Positions 26,059 through 34,425 of a stretch of 64,000 nucleotides of DNA are shown here, in pieces. The stretch's first letter is position 1, and the number at the start of each line of letters is the position of its first letter. This stretch comes from DASXRU01 sp039933315 (GTDB lineage: Bacteria > Acidobacteriota > Blastocatellia > Pyrinomonadales > Pyrinomonadaceae), in contig JBDTOI010000003.1 in assembly GCA_039933315.1 (NCBI GenBank), forward strand, positions 1 through 64,000, read 5' to 3'. A program made the translations under genes and the position numbers. The notes below the pieces were generated by a model. It was not told the DNA's origin. It ran no database searches and saw nothing but the letters and a program-made list of their open reading frames with translations.

Positions 26059-26595
26059 ATGTCCAAAACAAAAAGCCCAAAAGCGGCGGAAAGCTCGCCA
26101 CCGTTGACCGCCAAAGAGCCTACCAAGCAGGAACTCCAACGCCACATGGAGGAGACTCGTGAATCTCTGGCGCATACTGTCGAACAACTCAAAGACACAG
26201 TGACGACCCAGGTAGAAACCGTGAAAGAGTCCGTCAGCGGCGTGCTCGATTTTCGCCAGCAGTTTCAGAACGAGCCACTAGTGTGGAGTCTGGGCGCGCT
26301 TTCAGCAGGCTTTGCCCTGGGCTACACGCTCGGGTTTGCGCACCAGACCACGCACGGGTCGAAAAGTCGGTCGAAGGTCGCCGCATTCGCCGACGGTATC
26401 GTCGACGAGCTCTCTACCGTTGGCCAGAGCTTTCTGATGCCCGCCCTAACTACGAAGATCAAAGAACTGTTTGGCTTCGATTTCTCCGAACTGTTGGAGG
26501 AATTGGCCGGGGCAAAGAAACAAAGCAAGCGAACCACACGTCCTAAAAAACTCGCGGCGAAATCAGCCTCCAGAAAAACTGCGAAGAAGAGGTGA
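26059..26595 (+). CDS. DUF3618/YqjD-like membrane-associated protein
   Basis: 178 residues. Start ATG 26059 follows gggaggaacat, a strong site. A polar N-terminus leads into an amphipathic helix (ELQRHMEETRESLAHTVEQL), like DUF3618 and ElaB/YqjD proteins. A single hydrophobic glycine-rich helix (LGALSAGFALGYTLGF, about 75-90) could insert in the membrane. The last 30 residues are lysine/arginine/alanine-rich, like histone or ribosome-associated tails. The role is unknown. The family may tether ribosomes or nucleoid to membrane, which is inference. Confidence 0.65.
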   Translation: MSKTKSPKAAESSPPLTAKEPTKQELQRHMEETRESLAHTVEQLKDTVTTQVETVKESVSGVLDFRQQFQNEPLVWSLGALSAGFALGYTLGFAHQTTHGSKSRSKVAAFADGIVDELSTVGQSFLMPALTTKIKELFGFDFSELLEELAGAKKQSKRTTRPKKLAAKSASRKTAKKR

Positions 26596-26602
26596 AGTAA
26601 CT

Positions 26603-26847
26603 TTGTAGGGGCGCCCCTCCGTGGGCGCCCCTTTTTGAGCCGCGGATTTGCGCGGATTAAACGCGGATCTGCAACACGAGGTGAGTGTCGCTGCGAGCGC
26701 GTGGTTGGCCCACCAAACAGCGCGGGATTTAATCATTACTCCCCGCTAACGCAGGCCTTACCGACAAAGTCTTATCTTATCCGCGGGTCTCCGCGGAAAT
26801 CCGCGGCTAAAAAAGGGGCGCCCACGGAGTGACGCCCCTACAAACTT
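26603..26847. repeat. Nested double palindrome, about 245 bases
   Basis: Outer arms: ttgtaggggcgcccctccgt (26604) and the inverted ggggcgcccacggagtgacg ending cccctacaa (about 26814-26845). Inner arms: agccgcggatttgcgcggat (26639) and atccgcggaaatccgcggct-type sequence (about 26776-26809). The roughly 100-base centre has no gene. One repeat type inserted in another, or a MITE-like unit with compound ends, would explain it. Confidence 0.85.
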
Positions 26848-26865
26848 TCACAAGGTAATTCATCT

Positions 26866-27642
26866 GTGAGCCCTCGCTTTATTCCCCGACTCAGCATTCT
26901 TGGTGAACGTTACCCCAGGCAGATCGCGTTCTTAAAAGCACGCCTTTCGCCGGAAGGCTACCTGGGGCTCCATCTCACGATCGGGGCGTTAATTCTCATC
27001 GGCGCCACCTGGCTCTTTGCCGCGATAGCCGAAGATGTGGTAACCAAAGATCACATAATCGTAGTGGACGCGAATTTCTCTGCCTGGCTTTATGCACATT
27101 GGCACCCATGGACCACCAGGACCTTACTAATCGTCACTCATCTTCATGGGACGATTGGAATTACAATCATCACCACGCTCGTTTTTCTTTATCTAATGAG
27201 ACACAAGTACCGATCGCAGGCTTTAGCTCTGGTTCTTTCCGTGGCTGGCGGTGGATTGCTAAACGTAATCCTGAAGAATGTCTTCCTGCGTTCGCGCCCC
27301 AGTCTTGAGAATCCCATCCTGACGTTAACCAGCCACAGTTTTCCCAGTGGCCATACGATGGCGGCGACCTGTTTCTACGGCGCGTTGTGCGTCTTCGCAG
27401 TTTGGAGCTTGAAGGCCTGGTCTGGGCGTCTCCTGGCGATTGTCACGGCCGCCTTCATGATTATGCTGGTGGGCTTCAGTCGCATTTACCTCGGCGCCCA
27501 CTATCTAAGTGACGTGCTGGGAGCTATAGCCGAAGGGCTGGCCTGGGTGGCGATCTGCCTGACGGCTGTGGAAGTGATTCGGCGCCGCCCTGGCAGAAAT
27601 GGCGGGGTTGAGCTCGGGGAACCAAATACCAGCCACAGATGA
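26866..27642 (+). CDS. PAP2-family membrane phosphatase
   Basis: 258 residues from GTG 26866 (aaggtaa upstream). There are six likely membrane segments. All three parts of the acid phosphatase signature are present: KNVFLRSRP (about 139-147), SFPSGHT (about 161-167) and SRIYLGAHYLSDVLG (about 205-219). It should hydrolyse lipid phosphates such as undecaprenyl pyrophosphate or phosphatidic acid at the outer face of the inner membrane. The extended N-terminus with ERYPRQIAFLKARLSPEGYLGLHL is typical of the larger PAP2 proteins. The final residues run into repeat sequence. Confidence 0.92.
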   Translation: MSPRFIPRLSILGERYPRQIAFLKARLSPEGYLGLHLTIGALILIGATWLFAAIAEDVVTKDHIIVVDANFSAWLYAHWHPWTTRTLLIVTHLHGTIGITIITTLVFLYLMRHKYRSQALALVLSVAGGGLLNVILKNVFLRSRPSLENPILTLTSHSFPSGHTMAATCFYGALCVFAVWSLKAWSGRLLAIVTAAFMIMLVGFSRIYLGAHYLSDVLGAIAEGLAWVAICLTAVEVIRRRPGRNGGVELGEPNTSHR

Positions 27643-27783
27643 ACACGGATGGACACGGATTAGATAGAACAGGAAACGTTAGATAAGAGAGCTGCTCGCG
27701 CAAGTTCTTATTATCTCAGCCGGACCAAAAACTATTCTGCTGTCTCCATGTATCTGTGTGAATCCGTGTTTATCTGTGGCTCG
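27630..27783. repeat. Inverted repeat between convergent genes
   Basis: agccacagatgaacacggat (27631) and its inverted partner gaatccgtgtttatctgtgg (27758-27779) enclose about 90 bases. It lies between the convergent PAP2 and secretin-like genes and could terminate both. Similar cagat/acggat words occur at 5430 and 30240. Confidence 0.7.
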
Positions 27784-27788
27784 TTCCT

Positions 27789-28601
27789 TTAGTTGAGTAG
27801 TTTCGCAGTCAGGACAACGATCAAAGCACGGTCTCCGAAGGTGGCTGTACCCACTACCACCTTTTCGCCATCGCGCAGGTTAAGGGCAGTCTGCACCTGG
27901 GTGCGATTGTCCATAGTCTGGGACGTCAAACCCGTAGTGAATGCGAACTCACCGATCTGAATTGTGGGAGTACCTGTCGAAGTCGAGGTGAGCGTTACTG
28001 AATTTATGAAATATTCGTAGGGCAGCGTCACGTTTCCAGTCGAAGTCGACGACTGGGAAATCTCCGCCGTGCCCTTGCCGCGCAGGCCTCGTTGCGTCTC
28101 CGTGAGGCGCTGGACGACCGACGTAGCGAGCTCATAATTCCGATAGCTAAGGGTTTCGCGCAACTGCGTGAGCACGTCTTTCAGTTCGGCGGGGATCTGT
28201 GCGATCACGCCGCCCGTGTTGCTGCTCGTGTTAGAGGCTACGAGCACGTGCATGTGCAGCTCGATGTTCGGGCGCGGCGCGGCGGGCGTGTCCAGCCGCT
28301 TGAGGGCCTCTTCCATGGTGGCAACGTTTTCGGGAAAGTCGCGAACTGTCAGAGTCTTAAATTCAGAGTTCGCCGAAATCGACGCTCCTTTGAAGCCGCT
28401 GCCGAGTTGCTTCAGCACGCTGGCGAGACTGTTAGCGTCGCGGTATTTAACCTCGAAGACTTTACTCTTGAAGCCCTTTTCCGTGACGAAATTGTCGTTC
28501 GCCGGCGTCGCCCCTGAGGCGGGCTGCTGCGCGTATGACCCCGAGATAAAAACCAGTACCAAAACGATTGCTGTCAGAACATTCTTAGTAGTTTTGAGCA
28601 T
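27789..28601 (-). CDS. Secreted secretin N-domain-like protein
   Basis: 270 residues. Start ATG 28601 follows aggaggtacgttctc. It has a signal peptide (MLKTTKNVLTAIVLVLVFIS, then GSYA-Q). Residues about 45-110 match a secretin N-domain (NolW-like): SKVFEVKYRDANSLASVLKQ, FKTLTVRDFPENVATMEEAL. The C-terminal half resembles the start of a secretin core (IQIGEFAFTTGLTSQTMDNR) but is far too short to form a gated channel. It is third in an operon with an ECF sigma factor and its anti-sigma. It may act as a periplasmic adaptor or be the regulated target. Confidence 0.75.
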   Translation of the reverse strand: MLKTTKNVLTAIVLVLVFISGSYAQQPASGATPANDNFVTEKGFKSKVFEVKYRDANSLASVLKQLGSGFKGASISANSEFKTLTVRDFPENVATMEEALKRLDTPAAPRPNIELHMHVLVASNTSSNTGGVIAQIPAELKDVLTQLRETLSYRNYELATSVVQRLTETQRGLRGKGTAEISQSSTSTGNVTLPYEYFINSVTLTSTSTGTPTIQIGEFAFTTGLTSQTMDNRTQVQTALNLRDGEKVVVGTATFGDRALIVVLTAKLLN

Positions 28602-28614
28602 GAGAACGTACCTC

Positions 28615-29424
28615 CTAGATACCTTCAGAAGATTTATTTGGAAAATCTTGTTTAGTGGGTTGATGGGAAAACCAGATGATGCGTATGTTTCGATCCTTTG
28701 TCTGAATTTCCACCCTCAGAATCTTTTCTGCACTCGTTGAATCGCCGGCCGGGATAGTCTCCGGCTTAGTTAGATTGTGAATGTTCGCTGAGGCTTCGGT
28801 GGTCATCACTCCAACGTCCGGCGAATTCACCGTGACAAAGTCTCCGCGGTTGGCAGATGCGACCGCAGCTTTTATTCTCTGAGGTTGATGAGTAACAGCT
28901 TTGTGCGGGCCCGCGTTCCTGGTAATTCTTTCAAAGGGAGGGGCCGGGATCTGGTCGGGAAGCGGAGGGGTCGCGGCCAGTGTTGGACCATGCGGTCCAG
29001 CCCCGGGTTGTTCGTTTCCCAGCGTCCCATTTAACGTAGGTTTGATGACGGTGATCTGCGGCTGCTCTTGCCTGTTGGCGATAAAGTAAAAAGCGAATCC
29101 AGAGACAGCCAGCAGCAGCGCCGTCGCAAACGCCCAACCGAGTCGGTGTTGGAACAGGCTGCTGAATAGTTGGGGCAAAGGGGCCGCGCTGGATTCTTTT
29201 TCTATCTGGCGCAACACGCGCCCGCGAATTCCCTCATAGACACCTTGGCTGAACGGCGGCGGGGTGAACAATTGCAGTAACTGCCGACTCTCGCGATATT
29301 CACCTTCGAGGCCTGCACAATGAACACATGACTGCAGATGGGTTGCGACCACGCTCGCGCGTTTGGCCGGCAGATCGTGGCCCACATAGAGCGGCAGCAA
29401 TTCCTGGATGTCTTTACAGTTCAT
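28615..29424 (-). CDS. Anti-sigma factor with zinc-finger (zf-HC2) and one TM segment
   Basis: 269 residues. The ZAS motif is C3, H29, C33 and C36 (MNCKDIQELL ... THLQSCVHC), so it should bind zinc and hold the sigma factor. A single membrane helix spans about 94-116 (GWAFATALLLAVSGFAFYFI). The remaining 150 residues are periplasmic and rich in proline, asparagine and threonine. Its first codons overlap the sigma gene by 11 bases, which couples their translation. It would release the sigma factor on an envelope signal. Confidence 0.9.
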   Translation of the reverse strand: MNCKDIQELLPLYVGHDLPAKRASVVATHLQSCVHCAGLEGEYRESRQLLQLFTPPPFSQGVYEGIRGRVLRQIEKESSAAPLPQLFSSLFQHRLGWAFATALLLAVSGFAFYFIANRQEQPQITVIKPTLNGTLGNEQPGAGPHGPTLAATPPLPDQIPAPPFERITRNAGPHKAVTHQPQRIKAAVASANRGDFVTVNSPDVGVMTTEASANIHNLTKPETIPAGDSTSAEKILRVEIQTKDRNIRIIWFSHQPTKQDFPNKSSEGI

Positions 29425-30103
29425 GAGATTGTTCCGCTCCTCTTCTCTTCAGATACTGTTCGCAATAGATCTTGATCTTCTTGCGGGCTGAGCTGATTTG
29501 CGATCGCACGGTGCTGGCACTGGATTTCATGATGCGCGCTACTTCTTCCGTTGAGAGTCCCTCGGCGTCCCGCAGCACAATCGACGCCCGCTCCCTGTGC
29601 GGCAGCGTGGCCATCGCCCTCGCGATCAACTCCTTCTGTTGGGTGTGTATGAGAGCGTCATCGGCATTCTCCTGCCCCGAGGCCACCTCAAAGGCCCCTT
29701 CATCGGCTCCCTCGCTGAACGACATGAACCGGTCGCTGTGCTGCTGGCGTTTCTTCGCGGCGTCCCGGCAGACATTGACCGTAATGCCATAGAGCCAGGC
29801 AAAGAAGTCCTGATTCTGCTTGAAGCGTCTGAGGTATTTGTAAACCCTGAGAAACACTTCCTGCGTAGCATCCCGGGCGTCGGCTTCGTTGCCTAACATC
29901 CGCCACGTCATCGCCATAACTCTCTGCTGGGAATGAATCATGATCTGCTCGAAGGCCGCCCTATCACCGGCGGCAGCACGTTCAACAAAACAAGTAAGTG
30001 AAGACTGATTTTGAGTCAGGGCGTTCACCGGCAACTCTATTTCCCAGGCCAAAGCCATGTCGTGAGCCCCACTCGGCACCTTTGCAAGTTCTTTACTTCC
30101 CAC
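29414..30103 (-). CDS. ECF-type RNA polymerase sigma factor
   Basis: 229 residues from GTG 30103. ATG 30058 (residue 16) or GTG 30079 is equally possible, as none has a strong site. Region 2 is clear (RMLGNEADARDATQEVFLRV, FFAWLYGITVNVCRD) and so is region 4 with its helix-turn-helix (LPHRERASIVLRDAEGLSTE, VRSQISSARKKIK). It lacks regions 1 and 3, as ECF factors do. It overlaps the anti-sigma gene by 11 bases and probably transcribes its own operon. The promoter it recognises cannot be read from one site. Confidence 0.92.
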   Translation of the reverse strand: MGSKELAKVPSGAHDMALAWEIELPVNALTQNQSSLTCFVERAAAGDRAAFEQIMIHSQQRVMAMTWRMLGNEADARDATQEVFLRVYKYLRRFKQNQDFFAWLYGITVNVCRDAAKKRQQHSDRFMSFSEGADEGAFEVASGQENADDALIHTQQKELIARAMATLPHRERASIVLRDAEGLSTEEVARIMKSSASTVRSQISSARKKIKIYCEQYLKRRGAEQSHEL

Positions 30104-30375
30104 TTACCTATACTTCCGTCAGCATGAAAACGTTGAAAAGAATTATCGCGGCCTTCGGTTTAGCCTGGCGAAAGACCGAGGTTCCTTTTACTGGTATTTC
30201 ACGCTGGGCGCGGCTAATCGGCCTATTTTTGTCCTAAGACTACACAGATTTCACCGATTCAAACATAGCCGGGCGGGATTCAGAATCACCGTCAACTGCC
30301 TATCGTTGCGCAGCCACAAATTCTTCGGGGATTCGAGATGCGTGTAACCTGGATAATCTGCGGTTGGTTACTGGC

Positions 30376-31224
30376 TCAAATCTGAAAATCTGAATCCGCT
30401 CCCAATAGAACGCGCAAGATTACCGGCGAATTAGCCAGCAGCATCGTCAGCCAGGTGCGCGGACGATTGATATCTTCCGCCAGATAGAACATTCGTGGTG
30501 GAAAGTAGATAAGCAAGGCGACAAAACTGAGAAAGAAAAGTCTGCCGGCAAATTCCAGAAAGCTCGAAGGACGGCCCAGCGGGGCAAAGGTCAACAAGTT
30601 CCAGACTACCTGAAACAGAATCATGTTCAGAAAAAGGCAGATGTCGCCAAGAGCTTCGCTTTGCGGGCTGCGCAAGAACTTCGATTGAGGCGGTTTCTTC
30701 GGGGGAGAAAAATAGCGATAGATGAGGTAGGTTTGAATGATCGTGAACACCAGTCCCGCAATGACTAGTGAAATAAAAAGCGGGCCGTTGTTGAGTAAGG
30801 CTTTTCCGAAAATAACATCGCCCAGGCCCGTAAGAATTGCCGACATGATCACCAGGTTCAAACAGAAATAGAAGAGTGGATTGAAAAGACAGCCGGCTAG
30901 CCCGCCGCTTAACTTAGCCTCTGCCGACTCACCTGTATCTCCCTGGGCTTTAAGTCTCTGGTGAAAATGCCATCGTTTCAACACCGCGCCCAGAGCCGGT
31001 AAGATCCACATCCCCAAGCATGCGAGTCCGAGCGCCAGCTTGGCCATAGGGTTTTCGGCTGAAACCTGGCGGAACAGATCTATGAAGAGTCCCGTCAGCA
31101 AACGCATCAGGAAAACATTGGCCACAAAGATCGTAAGATCCAGTAGCAGTCCCCGGTTTGGTTTGGCGAAGAGGGCTGCAGCGCGGGTTTTTGTTTTCGT
31201 CGAGTGTCGGTTGTCGCTGGGCAC
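30376..31224 (-). CDS. Multi-pass membrane protein of unknown function
   Basis: 282 residues with about seven hydrophobic segments (for example LLLDLTIFVANVFLMRLLTG, LALGLACLGMWILPALGAV, PLFYFCLNLVIMSAILTGL, PLFISLVIAGLVFTIIQTYL). The soluble N-terminus is short and basic, and there is a loop rich in Pro/Lys near residue 175. No family recognised. It is divergent from the BlaI-M56 operon. Confidence 0.7.
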   Translation of the reverse strand: MPSDNRHSTKTKTRAAALFAKPNRGLLLDLTIFVANVFLMRLLTGLFIDLFRQVSAENPMAKLALGLACLGMWILPALGAVLKRWHFHQRLKAQGDTGESAEAKLSGGLAGCLFNPLFYFCLNLVIMSAILTGLGDVIFGKALLNNGPLFISLVIAGLVFTIIQTYLIYRYFSPPKKPPQSKFLRSPQSEALGDICLFLNMILFQVVWNLLTFAPLGRPSSFLEFAGRLFFLSFVALLIYFPPRMFYLAEDINRPRTWLTMLLANSPVILRVLLGADSDFQI

Positions 31225-31309
31225 CTGTTCATTTTCAATATTTCACTGAAATTCACAATAGGACCGCGTCTTCTGTCCTCTTGTGCCACGCCCGTCCTCT
31301 TCATGGTTC

Positions 31310-31374
31310 GACTCCTAAAGAATTAGTTGACTTTTTCCGCCAGCCGGGTTTATAGTCCTAAGCCTTTAGGAGTC
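31310..31374 (+). promoter_or_regulatory. Sigma-70-type promoter inside a BlaI-style operator
   Basis: -35 TTGACT (31327-31332), an 18-base spacer and -10 TATAGT (31351-31356). A perfect 11-base inverted repeat brackets this promoter: gactcctaaag at 31310-31320 and ctttaggagtc at 31364-31374. A third half-site (tcctaag, 31356-31362) pairs with the right arm as cctaa-N4-ttagg. A BlaI dimer bound here would block its own promoter. Confidence 0.8.
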
Positions 31375-31381
31375 AGAACTG

Positions 31382-31765
31382 ATGGCGCGACAAAAAAGCG
31401 AGCACTTAACTCCACTCGAGCTCGAGATCATGCATGTCCTCTGGGAGACTGGGCCGGCCAACGTACAGACCGTTCAGCAGCACCTGGCGCGTGAATTGGC
31501 CTACACCACGGTGCAAACCATGCTCAACATCCTTCAGCGTAAGGGCAAAGTGAAGCGGACCCTGAAAGACCGGGCCTACTTCTACAAGCCGGTAGTCAGC
31601 CGCAGCCAGGTCCTCGGCCAGCACATGGGCGACATAGTCGAGCGCTTGTTCGGTGGCTCGGCGGAGAGCCTGGTCATGAGTCTGGTAGAGACCAAGCACC
31701 TGACACCACAGAAGCTGGCGCGCCTGCATAAACTTCTGGAAGAAACCAGCGAAGAAAAGAAATGA
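31382..31765 (+). CDS. BlaI/MecI/CopY-family repressor
   Basis: 127 residues. The winged-helix N-terminus (LTPLELEIMHVLWETGPANV, then YTTVQTMLNILQRKGKVKR) and the dimerising C-terminal helices match the penicillinase repressor family. In known systems the paired M56 protease triggers BlaI cleavage and derepression. The stop codon overlaps the start of the M56 gene (ATGA), as usual for these pairs. The likely operator is described at 31310-31374. Confidence 0.93.
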   Translation: MARQKSEHLTPLELEIMHVLWETGPANVQTVQQHLARELAYTTVQTMLNILQRKGKVKRTLKDRAYFYKPVVSRSQVLGQHMGDIVERLFGGSAESLVMSLVETKHLTPQKLARLHKLLEETSEEKK

Positions 31766-34026
31766 GAACGCCGACTCAATTACTACTTACTTTCCTCTTG
31801 AATGCTGCCTGGCAGATTGCAGCGGTGAGCGCGTTCACCGCGGTTGGGGCGTGGCTGCTGCGAGGAACTACCGCCTGGTGTCGCCACAGCCTTTGGGTAG
31901 CAGCCCTAATTTTATCGCTGGGTTTGCCGCTAATGAGTTGCGTGCGTCTGCTCGGAGTGACTTCTGTTTCGCGACCGCGGACGCCGGCGCAGTCTAGCAA
32001 CGTTTCAATCGGTTCAACTGGGCCGTTCCGAACAGGAGACGTTTTCGCACCCACGGCTCCGCTTACTCAGTCTCGACCCGCCGTTGAGAGCGCAGAACGA
32101 ACTCGTTCGATGTTTCCCTCAAGTCCCTCAGTTTCTCCGATTCACCTGAGCGAAAAGATCGGGACTGGATTGGCCGGGTTTTACTTACTCTTCTTCTTGT
32201 ATCGGAGTGCCAAACTATTCCAGGCCTGGCTCAGAACGAGATCTATCGTTCGCGGCGTTTACTCCGTTCCCTTTCCCGCACCAGTTGAAGCAATTATCAA
32301 ACAATGCCAGACAGCCATTGGCGTCACTAACGTCCGCGTCGTTTGCTCCCCAGGGGTAGCGGTGCCTATTACCGCCGGAGTTTTCCAGCCGCTGATTATC
32401 CTGCCGGAACAGTTACTGCGTGAATCCGATACCGACCTCCTGGCGTCAGCGGTGGGTCATGAAATGGTGCACGTCGCGCGTCGCGATTACGTGCTTAACC
32501 TGCTTTACGAACTCATCTTCCTGCCCCTGGCATTTCATCCGGCGGCAGCTCTATTGCGACGTCGCATCAAGCAGACACGGGAACTCTGCTGCGATGAAAT
32601 GATCGCGAAAGAGCTGTTGCGGCCGGAGGTTTATGCCCGTGCGCTGGTTAGATTGATTGGCTCGGAGCCGCTGGCGGGCCGCCTGGCTGCGGATACAACC
32701 ATAGGCATCACCGATGCCGACATTTTGGAGGTACGCATTATGTCATTACTCAGGAGACCAAAGCTTAGTGCCCGTCGTCGCACACTTTTGTTAATCGCCG
32801 CGTCATTGCTTCTCATAACGCCCTGCGTGGCTGCGGCATCATTTGCGCTCCGTTTCGAGCTCAACGGTCAGGAACGGGTCCAAGTCCGCGAGGTAAATGA
32901 AAAGTTGCAGAAAGCGCGTGAAGAGTGGCAACGCAAAGAGAAGGAGTTGCAGGAGAAACTACGGCGGAACCCAAACCTGCGGGGAGCGGAGCTTGAAGCT
33001 ATGCGAAACCTCGAGCGCGAGCTGCATGAGGCAGCGACGAAAGTTCGCGTGGAAGAAGAGGCTATTCGATCCCAGGTGACTGAGACGAAGATGAGGGAGA
33101 TGCAGGAGGTGCTGGCTGAGATTGAATCCACATATCCCGGTGATGAAGCCCGGATGAGGGAGGCAAAACAGAAGCTGGCTGAAATGGAAAAGCTATACAC
33201 GAAGGAGCGCATGGGCGGGGTGCAGGAAGCAATAGCCCAGCTAGACCGCAACCGTCCCGGGAACGAGGCCCGGCTGCGAGAACTCCAGGAGGCGATGGCG
33301 CTGATGGACAAGGGACGGCCTGAGACTGATAAGGAAATGCAGGAAGCGAGGGAAAGACTCACCGAGTTACAGCGACACTTTGAGAACGGCGTGGAAGGTC
33401 ATGGCACATACCGTGTAGAACCTGAATATTCGGAAGACGCTCGCGCCAGAAATATTGAGGGAACCGTGCTTCTGGCAGTGACAGTCGATCCCAATGGGCT
33501 GCCCCAGGACATTCAAGTCACGAAGCCTCTTTTCCCTTCGCTCGACGCCAACGCAGTCGCGGCCCTTCGCCAGTGGCGGTTTCAGCCGTACACGAAGGAT
33601 GGCCAACCCATTTCCAAGCGTATTACCGTGGAAATGCATTTCAGCGTAAACGATTGGCAACAGGATAAAGAGAAAACCAAAGAGCGCTACAGAGAAGCGT
33701 TCAAGGAACGTGAGGACTGGGCTAAATCTCAGGGCAAGGAGCTCGAGCTGCGCCGGAGCAAGAACATGACCGACGCAGGACGCGAAGACCGTTCCCGCAG
33801 GCAGGTCGAAATGACTCAGGGCGCCAGCATCTCCATGGATCGAGCCATTCAAATCGCTACCAGCCAGTTCCCGGGCAAAGTGTTGGCTTGTAGCCTGGGT
33901 CGCGACAGGGAGGGCCCGGTGTTTTACCACCTCGTTATCATTACCACCGAGGGAGATAAGAGCAGTACCAGATACGTGTGGGTAAGCGCAGTTGATGGCC
34001 AGATTCTGAAGAACGAAAAGGAATAG
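31762..34026 (+). CDS. BlaR1-like M56 metallopeptidase fused to coiled coil, TonB C-terminal and PepSY-like domains
   Basis: 754 residues. Hydrophobic helices near 5-25, 36-55, 133-152 and 338-360 frame an M56 peptidase domain with zinc motif H233-E-M-V-H237 and a downstream glutamate (REL..CCDEMI). Residues about 373-540 are a highly charged coiled coil with repeated GDEARMREAKQKLAEME-like units. About 547-632 is a TonB C-terminal domain (YRVEPEYSEDARARNIEGTV, AVAALRQWRFQPYTKDGQP). About 686-754 resembles PepSY (ISMDRAIQIATSQFPGKVL, VWVSAVDGQILK). BlaR1 normally senses beta-lactams with a transpeptidase-like domain, and none is present here. The signal is therefore probably different, perhaps perceived through the TonB or PepSY parts. 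It overlaps blaI by 4 bases. Confidence 0.88.
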   Translation: MRTPTQLLLTFLLNAAWQIAAVSAFTAVGAWLLRGTTAWCRHSLWVAALILSLGLPLMSCVRLLGVTSVSRPRTPAQSSNVSIGSTGPFRTGDVFAPTAPLTQSRPAVESAERTRSMFPSSPSVSPIHLSEKIGTGLAGFYLLFFLYRSAKLFQAWLRTRSIVRGVYSVPFPAPVEAIIKQCQTAIGVTNVRVVCSPGVAVPITAGVFQPLIILPEQLLRESDTDLLASAVGHEMVHVARRDYVLNLLYELIFLPLAFHPAAALLRRRIKQTRELCCDEMIAKELLRPEVYARALVRLIGSEPLAGRLAADTTIGITDADILEVRIMSLLRRPKLSARRRTLLLIAASLLLITPCVAAASFALRFELNGQERVQVREVNEKLQKAREEWQRKEKELQEKLRRNPNLRGAELEAMRNLERELHEAATKVRVEEEAIRSQVTETKMREMQEVLAEIESTYPGDEARMREAKQKLAEMEKLYTKERMGGVQEAIAQLDRNRPGNEARLRELQEAMALMDKGRPETDKEMQEARERLTELQRHFENGVEGHGTYRVEPEYSEDARARNIEGTVLLAVTVDPNGLPQDIQVTKPLFPSLDANAVAALRQWRFQPYTKDGQPISKRITVEMHFSVNDWQQDKEKTKERYREAFKEREDWAKSQGKELELRRSKNMTDAGREDRSRRQVEMTQGASISMDRAIQIATSQFPGKVLACSLGRDREGPVFYHLVIITTEGDKSSTRYVWVSAVDGQILKNEKE

Positions 34027-34050
34027 GCCTGATCCAGGTTTCAACCACGG

Positions 34051-34078
34051 AAGGCGGCTGTAATGGCCGCCTTTCTTC
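34051..34078 (+). terminator. Rho-independent terminator
   Basis: aaggcggc (34051-34058) and gccgcctt (34066-34073) around a 7-base loop, followed by tcttcttt. It closes the BlaI-M56 operon 25 bases after the stop. Confidence 0.8.
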
Positions 34079-34425
34079 TTTGGCACTTTCGCCAACTCCG
34101 CCCACCCCGCCAGACGTCCAGCAGCCTTTTAGGGCCACGATTCGGCCTTTAATTAGCTCACTCTGTATCGTGCGGGCTATGTGCGACAGCGCACAGACGC
34201 CCCAGTTGACGTCTGCTATCCTACCTTCACCGTCCCCATAGAGGAGACAGCCCCGCCCGCGCTGAGAGCTGGACTGCGCGATTCTCCGGCGCCTAGCTGA
34301 ACTTCAAAAGACTTAGACGAGGTAGCCTCGAATTTCAACAGAGTACGTGCCTCGCTTCTAATAGCATAGCGGGGCCGAGGTTTAGAATTCTATTGCCCCG
34401 GCCCGATAACCCAAGAGAGTTCATT
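34079..34425. other. Upstream region of the response regulator gene
   Basis: No gene. The perfect palindrome TGTGCG-ACAG-CGCACA (34180-34195) is the main feature. ggggc-cgagg...gccccgg near 34371-34403 can fold just before the start. ttgacg at 34206 is a possible -35 but no fitting -10 was found. Confidence 0.45.

Noticed and set aside
30124..30237. 37-codon plus-strand frame (MKTLKRIIAAFGLAWRKTEV...)
   Set aside because: No ribosome binding site and no recognisable family. It lies in the divergent leader of the ECF sigma gene.
31776..33362. Long minus-strand open frames opposite the M56 gene
   Set aside because: Antisense shadows of the charged coiled coil. No start signals and no family.
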